Positions 7,484-13,338 of a stretch of DNA of 13,338 nucleotides are shown one piece after another. Location of the stretch: positions 1 to 13,338 of the forward strand of contig DHAI01000012.1 of NCBI GenBank assembly GCA_002397355.1, read 5' to 3'. Within the stretch, counting starts at the first letter, position 1. Each line of letters opens with the position of its first letter. The stretch comes from Ruminococcaceae bacterium UBA4958 (GTDB lineage: Bacteria > Bacillota > Clostridia > Oscillospirales > Acutalibacteraceae). Position numbers and translations under genes: made by a program. The notes under the pieces are model-generated. The model did not search any database. It was not told the origin of the DNA and saw only the letters and a list, made by a program, of their open reading frames with translations.

Positions 7484-8752
7484 ATGGATAGGAAAATCAA
7501 GCCGCCCGGTCTGCCGGTTTATCTGGCCCTGCTTGCGCTTTCCATTGCGGAAGCCTACCTGCTCAACAACCGCTTCGGCTATACGCCGCTGCTGTTCCTG
7601 CTTTTGCTGGCGCCCATAGACGCCCTGTGCGTCCGCCGCGCCCGCCGGCGCGTCCGCGGCCTGGGTTCGACGCCTTTTCGCGAGTCGCAGCGCGGGGAAG
7701 CCGTTGTGTTTTCCTATGCCTACCGGAACAGCGGCAGCCTTCTTGTCTGCCGCCTGAAAATCTCGCTGTGCCTGGCGGGGCCCGAAGGACTGAAATCCGT
7801 CGCGGGCAAGGTGTCGTTCGACCTAGCGCCGGGAACGGTCGGGACCGTTCGGCTCTCCATGACGCCGGACCACATCGGGGCCTACCGGATGCGGATGCGG
7901 AAAGCCAGGATTTATGGGCCGGTGGGGCTCTTCGGCATGAAGCTGCCGGTCGAACGGCCCGCCGTCGCCGTCGTGGTCCCCTCCCGCGGGGAACCCGCCG
8001 CCCCCGGGGCCGGTGAAAAAGGAGGCCGGGACGAAAACGCGTCCCGGCCGGCGCAGGGGGGCCGCAGTTCCGGCAGTTACAACGGCGTCCGCGAGTACGC
8101 TCCCGGCGACCTGCTGCGCAACGTTCATTGGAAGCTGACGGCGCATACCCGTCAGATGATGACCTGCCTCTATGAGGAGGAAGAAGACTTTGTGACGGTC
8201 GCGGTCGATCTTCGCCCCGTCCGCGGCCCGGCGGAGGAAGCGCTGTGCGCGCGCGACCAGCTCTGCGAGTCGGCTTACCGGTCGGTCTGCGGCCTCGTGG
8301 AACGGGGGGCGAAGGTCCGCGTCGTTTTTTGGGAAGGGGAAGAACTCCGGACGCTGTGGATCAAATCGGACGCCGACCTGCCGGAAGCGGCGGTAAGCCT
8401 CGCGTCGTCCGAGCCGGCCGCCGAAGCGCTGACCGACGCGGCGGGAGCTTTCCCCGATGCCGGCGGGCTGCTGGTCGTGAGCGCGCACCTGGACGAAGGG
8501 CTCGCGCGGCGGCTGTGCGAATTTTCCGGCGTCTCCCGCAGAGCCTGCTTTCACTATATTGCGCCGGCGGATTTCGAGCGGGAAACCAGGAAGGCTTATT
8601 TTGACCATCTCGCGGAGCATGGCGTCGCGTGTTCGATAACGGCGGCCCCTCCGGCGCGGCAGGCAAAGAAAGAGCGCCTGCGCATCGAGCGGATCTCCGC
8701 ATGGACGGGAGAGAACAATGAAAAGAGATTCCATCGGCAACAAAGCCGCTGA
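7484..8752 (+). CDS. DUF58 domain protein, membrane-anchored
   Basis: The protein has 422 residues. Two hydrophobic segments near the N-terminus (about 12-29 and 33-49) form a membrane hairpin, followed by an Arg-rich turn. The DUF58 signature GVREYAPGDLLRNVHWK is at 201-217, with the following acidic stretch EEEEDFVTVAVDL resembling the start of a von Willebrand A-like fold. The biochemical role of DUF58 is unknown; it regularly accompanies MoxR and transglutaminase-like proteins, and a role in assembling envelope or secreted complexes is inferred. The frame is open upstream to 7100, through most of moxR, but the ATG at 7484 gives a proper membrane N-terminus. The start lacks a strong Shine-Dalgarno sequence and probably relies on coupling to moxR. 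Its last 35 bases overlap the next gene. Confidence 0.88.
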   Translation: MDRKIKPPGLPVYLALLALSIAEAYLLNNRFGYTPLLFLLLLAPIDALCVRRARRRVRGLGSTPFRESQRGEAVVFSYAYRNSGSLLVCRLKISLCLAGPEGLKSVAGKVSFDLAPGTVGTVRLSMTPDHIGAYRMRMRKARIYGPVGLFGMKLPVERPAVAVVVPSRGEPAAPGAGEKGGRDENASRPAQGGRSSGSYNGVREYAPGDLLRNVHWKLTAHTRQMMTCLYEEEEDFVTVAVDLRPVRGPAEEALCARDQLCESAYRSVCGLVERGAKVRVVFWEGEELRTLWIKSDADLPEAAVSLASSEPAAEALTDAAGAFPDAGGLLVVSAHLDEGLARRLCEFSGVSRRACFHYIAPADFERETRKAYFDHLAEHGVACSITAAPPARQAKKERLRIERISAWTGENNEKRFHRQQSR

Positions 8753-11015
8753 ATACGGGCTGCTTGTGGCTGTGGGCTTTGCCTGCGCCTACGGCTTTCT
8801 GGCCCCTTTTGTTCCTTCTCAGATGATGAAGGACAATGTCCTTCCGATCTTTTTCGGCTGTGCCGCCGCCGTGTTTCTCGATCTCCTTTTTAAAAAAACG
8901 ACGTGGTTCCTGGTGCTCCTTGCCACGGCCGACGTCGTCATGCTGTCCCTCTATCGGATGTTTTCGGATGCCGCCGGCAGTCCGCCGGCGGCGTCCGGGC
9001 TTTCCGCGGCGGGGGAAGCGCAGATCCGGTCGAGCGGATTCGTCTCGGCCTGCCTCTGCGTTTTTGCGGCTTTCGTTTCCCTGCTTGCCGCGCATTGCGG
9101 CAGGCGGCGTCTGACGGTTGCGATTTTCTGGGCAGGAACCACCGCGCTTTCCGGTTATCTCTCTTACACGGGGCACGGCGAAAATCTGCCGGCGCTGCTT
9201 GTCGTCACGGGAGGCTGCGCAGTGCTTTTTTACCGCGCGGGCGTGAAGGCGGGCCTGAAGAGGACTGCGGGAGGGGGCAGGCTGCTGCTCCGCACGACGG
9301 CGGCCGCCATGGGCGTGCTGGCCGCCGTGCTCGCCGTTACGCAGATCGGTTTCACGGGCCTGGAGACCATATTCCGTTCTTACCCGAGGATCGACGTTTC
9401 GGATTTTACAACGCGGCTGCAGGGCTCGCTGTTTTCCACGAGCGGCTTTGAGGATTACGACCCGAACCGGCTGATCGGCCTGCGGACCAGAGTGAACGAG
9501 ACGCCGGTGCTGGAGGTCCGCGCGGACGGGCCGTTCTACCTGCGCGGCCGCATCTACGACACCTATACGGGAAAATCCTGGCGGGCCGCGCCTTCGTCGG
9601 AGGGCGACGACGTCTATCATCAGAGCCTGTCGCCGCTCACTTCCGGATCGAGCATCGGGCAATTTCGCCAGAGGAATTTCCTTTATAACCCCTTCAGCGG
9701 GTCGATCCTTTTTCTGAGCTATCATCAGATCAGCGTCACGACGAAGACGGAAGGCCAGAAATACCTTTTTTTACCCGCCGTGATAGCGGGCGGGATCGGA
9801 AGCCGGGGGGACGAGACGGCGCTGAAGCACACCTATCCCGATTTGGAAACGGCGCGGCCGCTGCCGCTCGGCACTGAATATTCGCTGACGTACTGGCAGC
9901 CGGATCTCAGCAGCAGGGTTTTCCTGAACGGGGCCGGAAACCAAGGGAACCGTTCCGATGGCTTTGCGGCGGAGCGGCAGATCGACGGCGAAATACAGAC
10001 CGCTTTCGGTTCGACGGCCGGGCTTACCGCCCGCACGGTCGCGCTCGCAAAAAGCATCACAAAAAATTGCTCCGACGAGTTTCAAAAAGCCGAAGCCGTC
10101 AAGCGCTGGCTGGCCGACAACTGCACCTATACGCTTTCTCCCCCGCAGCCGTGGGGAGGCCAGGATTTCGTAGACTACTTCCTTTTCAATTCCAAGAAGG
10201 GATACTGCGAGCATTTTGCCACGGCGATGACGATGCTGATGCGTGCGAGCGGCGTGCCGGCGCGCTATATCGAGGGCTATGCCTCGCCCACCGTCTCCGG
10301 ATCCGGGCTGTATGAGGTGACGAACGCCCAGGCGCATTCCTGGGTGGAGTTTTATTCCCCGCTGTGCGGCTTCCTTCCCTCAGATCCGACTCCGGCCTCC
10401 GCTCTTCCGAGGCCCCTGACTCAGGCGGAGGCGCAGCGGACGCCCTCGCAGGGATCCTCTTCGGCGCCGTCCAGCGAAGCGCCGCCACCGTCTTCCGAGC
10501 CTGCTTCGTCCGCGGCGTCTTCCTTTGCCCCCTCATCCCTTTCGCCGCGGTCCCCGGCGGCATCCTCCGGCGTCCTCCCGGGAAACCGGGCCGGCGCGGA
10601 CTTTTCCGCCGGTTTCCTGGTTGCCGCTCTGATCGTGCTTCTGGTCCTTTTCCCGTACGCCGGCAAAGCCGCCTACCGCGCGCTGTGGTTTGCCGTGATC
10701 CGCAGGCGGGACGACCGAACACTGGTCCTGTCCCTTTACGGGTATTTTGCCGCCGTGCTCGCGAAGCTCGGTTTCCGCGTTCCTTCCGCGGGCACGCCGC
10801 AGGAGCTTGCCGACAAGGTCCGCGGTCAGCTGCGATTCGGTTCCGTCAGTTTCGACAGAGTGACGCGTCTGTATCTGGAAGTGCGTTTCGGCGAACGCGG
10901 GCTGACCGCCGTCGAGCGGAAGGAATGGATTTCTTTTTATCACGCGCTCCCGGCAGCGTGCAGAATCAAGCTGGGAAACCTGCGGTATCTGCTGATGTAC
11001 CCGTTCCTGCACTGA
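8718..11015 (+). CDS. Transmembrane transglutaminase-like protein with C-terminal DUF4129-like domain
   Basis: The protein has 765 residues. The N-terminal third has about seven hydrophobic helices (near 12-32, 42-58, 62-80, 107-126, 133-150, 158-173 and 193-212). An extracytoplasmic region follows with a transglutaminase/protease-like core: Cys497 in KKGYCEHFA, His540 in QAHSWVEFY and Asp556 in PSDPTP form the expected triad. A low-complexity Ser/Pro/Ala linker (about 560-620) leads to another membrane helix (631-648) and a cytoplasmic tail with a DUF4129-like pattern ending in a helix-rich segment (TRLYLEVRFGERGLT). Such proteins may cross-link or cleave surface proteins, or act as inactive scaffolds; here the triad is intact. 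The ATG at 8718 follows GGGAGAG and overlaps DUF58 by 35 bases in another frame, which implies coupled translation. It is the last gene of the operon. Confidence 0.92.
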   Translation: MKRDSIGNKAAEYGLLVAVGFACAYGFLAPFVPSQMMKDNVLPIFFGCAAAVFLDLLFKKTTWFLVLLATADVVMLSLYRMFSDAAGSPPAASGLSAAGEAQIRSSGFVSACLCVFAAFVSLLAAHCGRRRLTVAIFWAGTTALSGYLSYTGHGENLPALLVVTGGCAVLFYRAGVKAGLKRTAGGGRLLLRTTAAAMGVLAAVLAVTQIGFTGLETIFRSYPRIDVSDFTTRLQGSLFSTSGFEDYDPNRLIGLRTRVNETPVLEVRADGPFYLRGRIYDTYTGKSWRAAPSSEGDDVYHQSLSPLTSGSSIGQFRQRNFLYNPFSGSILFLSYHQISVTTKTEGQKYLFLPAVIAGGIGSRGDETALKHTYPDLETARPLPLGTEYSLTYWQPDLSSRVFLNGAGNQGNRSDGFAAERQIDGEIQTAFGSTAGLTARTVALAKSITKNCSDEFQKAEAVKRWLADNCTYTLSPPQPWGGQDFVDYFLFNSKKGYCEHFATAMTMLMRASGVPARYIEGYASPTVSGSGLYEVTNAQAHSWVEFYSPLCGFLPSDPTPASALPRPLTQAEAQRTPSQGSSSAPSSEAPPPSSEPASSAASSFAPSSLSPRSPAASSGVLPGNRAGADFSAGFLVAALIVLLVLFPYAGKAAYRALWFAVIRRRDDRTLVLSLYGYFAAVLAKLGFRVPSAGTPQELADKVRGQLRFGSVSFDRVTRLYLEVRFGERGLTAVERKEWISFYHALPAACRIKLGNLRYLLMYPFLH

Positions 11016-11067
11016 TCCCGGCGCCGTACCGCCGCCGGCCGGAACGCGGAACCGCAGCCAAAAATTT

Positions 11068-11095
11068 GCAGCCGGGCGAAAGCCCGGCTGCTTTT
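11068..11095 (+). terminator. Intrinsic terminator of the MoxR operon
   Basis: A perfect 10-bp stem (11068-11077 with 11082-11091) is capped by a GAAA tetraloop and followed by TTTT (11092-11095). The stem is strong and the T-run short. It lies 52 bases after the transglutaminase stop codon and upstream of the MerR-type promoter. Confidence 0.8.
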
Positions 11096-11126
11096 GCACG
11101 GCATGAAAATATTTTTCAGAAAACTG

Positions 11127-11157
11127 TTGACATTGACGTTGCGTCATGGTCTATCAT
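11127..11157 (+). promoter_or_regulatory. MerR-type promoter with operator dyad in a 19-bp spacer
   Basis: A perfect -35 TTGACA (11127-11132) and a -10 TATCAT (11152-11157, five of six) are separated by 19 bases instead of the usual 17. Stretched spacers are the hallmark of promoters activated by MerR-family proteins, which twist the DNA. The dyad TGACG-TTG-CGTCA (11134-11146) lies within the spacer, close to its centre, where MerR operators sit. The start would be near 11164, only 16 bases before the ATG. The next gene encodes a MerR regulator, so autoregulation is inferred. Confidence 0.82.
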
Positions 11158-11179
11158 GCGAATTGCGGGAGGTGGGACA

Positions 11180-11935
11180 ATGGAATACACCGTTTCCAAG
11201 CTGGCAAAGCTGGCGGGCGTCAGCGCCAGGACGCTGCGGTATTACGACAGATCCGGGCTGCTTTCGCCCGCCCGGGTAAGCCCGAACGGGTACCGGATCT
11301 ATGGGCGCAAGGAAGTCGACCGGCTCCAGCAGATCCTGTTTTACCGCGAGCTCGGCGTTCCGCTGGCGGAGATCCGGAAAATTTTGTCGTCCGGGGATTT
11401 CGACGGCCTCTCGGCGCTTCAAAGCCATTTGGCCGCCCTGTTCGCAAGGCGGGAACGGCTGAACCTGCTGATTGCCAATGTACAAAAAACCATCGAAACC
11501 ATGAAAGGGGAGACGACCATGAGCGACAAAGAAAAATTCGAAGGCTTTCTTCACAGTCTGGTCGACAGCAACGAGCGGCAATACGGAGAAGAAATCCGGG
11601 CAAAATACGGGGACGCCTGCGTTGACCGCTCCAGCGCCAAAGTGCTGCATATGAGCCGCGGACAATACGCCGGGCTGGAAAAGCTGACGGCGGAGCTGAA
11701 CGCAACCCTCAAGGCGGCCTTTGCGCAGGGCGATCCGGCGGGGGAGCTGGCGCAGAAAGCCTGCGGGCTGCATAAGCAATGGCTGTGCTTTTACTGGGAC
11801 AACTACAGCAAAGAGGCGCATATCGCCGTGACGCGGATGTATGTGGACGACCCGCGCTTCACCGCGTACTACGACAAAATCGCCCCCGGCTGCGCGGCCT
11901 TCCTGCGGGATGCGGTAGCGATCTACTGCCGGTGA
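11180..11935 (+). CDS. MerR family regulator with TipAS antibiotic-recognition domain (TipAL-like)
   Basis: The protein has 251 residues, against 253 for TipAL of Streptomyces lividans. The winged helix-turn-helix of MerR proteins is at 3-42 (YTVSKLAKLAGVSARTLRYY, then GLLSP and NGYRIY), followed by a coiled-coil dimer helix (about 75-110) and a TipAS domain (about 118-250) with its typical C-terminal part, including LAQKACGLHKQWLCFYW and the final YYDKIAPGCAAFL helix. TipAS domains bind thiopeptides and other compounds in a hydrophobic cleft. Several Cys are present (147, 195, 203, 238, 250), but I cannot say whether one matches the thiopeptide-reactive Cys. The ATG at 11180 follows GGAGG (11168-11172) by 7 bases. 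No resistance or efflux gene lies beside it. A second start inside the gene is described separately. Confidence 0.9.
   Translation: MEYTVSKLAKLAGVSARTLRYYDRSGLLSPARVSPNGYRIYGRKEVDRLQQILFYRELGVPLAEIRKILSSGDFDGLSALQSHLAALFARRERLNLLIANVQKTIETMKGETTMSDKEKFEGFLHSLVDSNERQYGEEIRAKYGDACVDRSSAKVLHMSRGQYAGLEKLTAELNATLKAAFAQGDPAGELAQKACGLHKQWLCFYWDNYSKEAHIAVTRMYVDDPRFTAYYDKIAPGCAAFLRDAVAIYCR
11504..11935 (+). CDS. Possible internal translation product: TipAS domain alone
   Basis: AAAGGGGAG (11504-11512) lies 6 bases before an in-frame ATG (11519-11521, Met114) exactly at the junction between the coiled coil and the TipAS domain. Translation from there would give a 138-residue drug-binding protein without the DNA-binding domain. 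In Streptomyces lividans, tipA is known to yield both TipAL and a 144-residue TipAS from an internal start at about residue 110. The match in position and length is striking, but expression is inferred. The coordinates include the ribosome binding site; the coding part would be 11519-11935. Confidence 0.5.
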   Translation, partial: KGETTMSDKEKFEGFLHSLVDSNERQYGEEIRAKYGDACVDRSSAKVLHMSRGQYAGLEKLTAELNATLKAAFAQGDPAGELAQKACGLHKQWLCFYWDNYSKEAHIAVTRMYVDDPRFTAYYDKIAPGCAAFLRDAVAIYCR

Positions 11936-11965
11936 CGCGGCGGGAGTTCCGCGCAACGCGGATGC

Positions 11966-12958
11966 TCAATTCGACGACGAGGCGTTGGCCGCGGCCGCGG
12001 AGCTTGCAGCCACGGCGGCGCACATGGCGGCCTGCTGGGCGACGAGCAGCGATACCGTGCCGTTGACCGCCGCGGCCTGCATGGCCTCGTCCTTCACGTA
12101 GTCTCTCTGCGCCACGATCCCGGCGTACATCAGCCGCTGCTTGCGGGGGACGCCGCCGAGGAGCCCGAATCCCTTCTGCCGGGAAAGCCAATCGTCGATC
12201 TCGGCGATTTCCTGGACGATTTCGTCCAAAGCGCCGCCGGACATGGCCAAAACGCCCAGCGTCGGCAGCTCGTAATCCGTTCCGTACTTGTGCCCCGCCG
12301 CTTTCAGCTTCTCGAAAAGCTCCATCGTCTTTTCACACTTCGCGGCGGGCAGGCCGTCGCAGAGCGCCAGCACATGGCTGAGCGACTGGACGGCGTTTGA
12401 AGAAAAGAAATTCGGTTTTAAAGCGCGGTAACACTGCTCCGCGTCTTCTATCATCCCGTCATCCGTCTTCTGCGAAAGGGCCATGAGCGCGCAGAACGCG
12501 CTGTCTTCCCCCGACGTCAGGAGCGGATGCTCTTTTTTCAGCCGGCCGTAAATCGTCCGCGTTCTCAGGGCGATCGCCTCATACCGGGAGGGCTGCGCCG
12601 TTTGCGCAAGAATCATTGCGGCAAGCGGCAGATAGGCGGACGCAAGGAAATCCCTTTTCAGCAGCCGATACGCCAGCAGCCCGTTTTCCAACGTCCGCTC
12701 CGGATCGTCTTCGCCGGCCGCGAGCATCGAGGCGATCGGAGACCGGGCGACGCCGCGGAAGTTGGAGAACAAGCCGCATCTTTTCTTGAGCAGGTTTTTG
12801 CAGTTCACCAGAACCGCCCCGTCCGCCGTCTTTCCTTTCCCCGTAAAGATACCGGCGCAGGCGAGGTGGAGCAATCCGCTGTCCCAGGGAAAAACGGACT
12901 TGACCGCATCGCGGTTTTCTATCAGCAGTTCGCAGTTTCTGAGGGTTTGCTCTTTCAT
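11966..12958 (-). CDS. DUF4003 family protein, function unknown
   Basis: The 330-residue protein has no signal peptide or clear membrane helix. It resembles the DUF4003 family, common in Firmicutes and without a known role. The body looks helical and repeat-like, with conserved-looking segments LLHLACAGIFT (about 29-39), SGEDSAFCALMALS and GFGLLGGVPRKQRLMYAGIVAQ near the C-terminus. It ends in a low-complexity Ala/Ser tail (about 305-330, including AAVAASSAAAANASSSN). The ATG at 12958 follows AAAAGGAGG directly, with GGAGG 5 bases upstream. It converges on the MerR gene with only 30 bases between the stop codons and no T-rich terminator. It lies 128 bases after a metal-type ABC permease on the same strand, so co-transcription is possible; I saw no convincing promoter in that gap. 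Confidence 0.75.
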   Translation of the reverse strand: MKEQTLRNCELLIENRDAVKSVFPWDSGLLHLACAGIFTGKGKTADGAVLVNCKNLLKKRCGLFSNFRGVARSPIASMLAAGEDDPERTLENGLLAYRLLKRDFLASAYLPLAAMILAQTAQPSRYEAIALRTRTIYGRLKKEHPLLTSGEDSAFCALMALSQKTDDGMIEDAEQCYRALKPNFFSSNAVQSLSHVLALCDGLPAAKCEKTMELFEKLKAAGHKYGTDYELPTLGVLAMSGGALDEIVQEIAEIDDWLSRQKGFGLLGGVPRKQRLMYAGIVAQRDYVKDEAMQAAAVNGTVSLLVAQQAAMCAAVAASSAAAANASSSN

Positions 12959-13086
12959 GGAGGCCTCCTTTTATTTCTATCCTTGGGGCATGATGCTCCC
13001 TTCCGGAAGCCCTTCGGGTGGACCGGACGCGGAAAGTCCCCTCCGGGAATATTGCCGCCGGGCGGAAGGGTCGGCGGCCGTCCCGT

Positions 13087-13338
13087 TCAGGCTCCGGCGG
13101 CGGAACGGCCGCCGATGCGCATGCGGATTTTCTTCGCCAGAAGGACCAGCACCAGAACGGCGACGGAAACGAGCGCGGTGAATCCCCCCGGTGCCACATT
13201 GAGGTAATAGGAAGCGAACAGCCCCACCATAATATCGACGAAGCTGAAAAGGATGGAGAACAGCAGGGTGGTCCGAAACCCCTTTTCCAGCTGCAGGGCG
13301 GTTGCGACCGGCAGCGCGATCATCGAGCTGAGCACCAG
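13087..13338 (-). CDS. Metal ABC transporter permease, C-terminal part (ZnuB/MntB-like), cut by window edge
   Basis: The frame enters from the right edge and stops at 13087-13089, so only the last 83 residues are visible. The pattern MIALPVATALQLEKGFRT, followed by a membrane helix (about TLLFSILFSFVDIMVGLFAS), YYLNVAPGG, a last helix (FTALVSVAVLVLVLLA) and a basic cytoplasmic tail (KKIRMRIGGR), is typical of the end of ABC-3 family permeases for zinc, manganese or iron. The GTG near 13335 is not a start, merely the first such codon in view. The metal and the partner genes lie outside the window. Confidence 0.8.
   Translation of the reverse strand: MVLSSMIALPVATALQLEKGFRTTLLFSILFSFVDIMVGLFASYYLNVAPGGFTALVSVAVLVLVLLAKKIRMRIGGRSAAGA

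Noticed and set aside
8361..9725. Minus-strand 454-codon open frame across the DUF58 and transglutaminase genes
   Set aside because: Arg/Pro-rich composition typical of an antisense shadow, without any known motif.
10364..11179. Upstream extension of the MerR gene into the transglutaminase gene
   Set aside because: It would span a terminator and a MerR-type promoter; the ATG at 11180 has a good ribosome binding site and the family N-terminus.
11936..11961. CGCGG/CCGCG inverted repeats between the convergent MerR and DUF4003 genes
   Set aside because: Stems are only 5 bp, mutually exclusive and without T-runs, so a bidirectional terminator is not supported.
12959..13086. Possible structured leader or promoter before the DUF4003 gene
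   Set aside because: Several short G+C-rich palindromes (for example CTTCCGGAAG) occur, but no known riboswitch pattern and no convincing -35/-10 pair.

Overview
The window looks like a chromosomal stretch from a G+C-rich anaerobic or fermentative Firmicute, probably class Clostridia (Oscillospirales-like). This is inferred from strong AGGAGG-type ribosome binding sites, a pyruvate formate-lyase system, a DUF4003 protein, a TipAS-type MerR regulator and codon use rich in G and C. No RNA gene, insertion sequence or CRISPR array was seen. One short stretch at the left edge (bases 1-371) is much more A+T-rich than the rest.

Layout. (1) 1-371, plus strand: the C-terminal part of a P-loop kinase/ATPase-like protein, cut by the window edge. 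(2) 652-4731, minus strand: an anaerobic module. Its genes, in transcription order, are an FNR-type oxygen-responsive regulator with its own promoter and a strong intrinsic terminator, then pflA (activating enzyme), then pflB (pyruvate formate-lyase) with a strong terminator. A perfect FNR box (TTGAT-N4-ATCAA) lies upstream of both pflA and pflB. In each case a -10-like hexamer sits where the box centre would be at -41.5, the classic class II FNR activation position. (3) 5030-6316, minus strand: a stand-alone FAD-dependent oxidoreductase of unknown substrate. (4) 6528-11015, plus strand: a tightly coupled MoxR ATPase / DUF58 / transmembrane transglutaminase operon, divergent from the FAD gene and ended by a GNRA-loop hairpin. 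(5) 11180-11935, plus strand: a MerR regulator with a C-terminal TipAS drug-binding domain. Its promoter has the 19-bp spacer typical of MerR-activated promoters, with a dyad inside the spacer. A second ribosome binding site lies inside the gene, just before the TipAS domain. (6) 11966-12958, minus strand: a DUF4003 protein. (7) 13087 to the right edge, minus strand: the C-terminal end of a metal-type ABC transporter permease.

How the genes work together. PFL carries an oxygen-labile glycyl radical made by PflA. Placing both genes under an FNR-type [4Fe-4S] regulator encoded next door gives a compact, self-contained anaerobic switch. The MoxR-DUF58-transglutaminase trio is a widespread but poorly understood envelope-associated set. 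The TipAS regulator is probably an autoregulated multidrug or thiopeptide sensor. Most of the window is ordinary; the parts most worth a second look are the local FNR/PFL circuit and the TipAL/TipAS-like two-start regulator gene.
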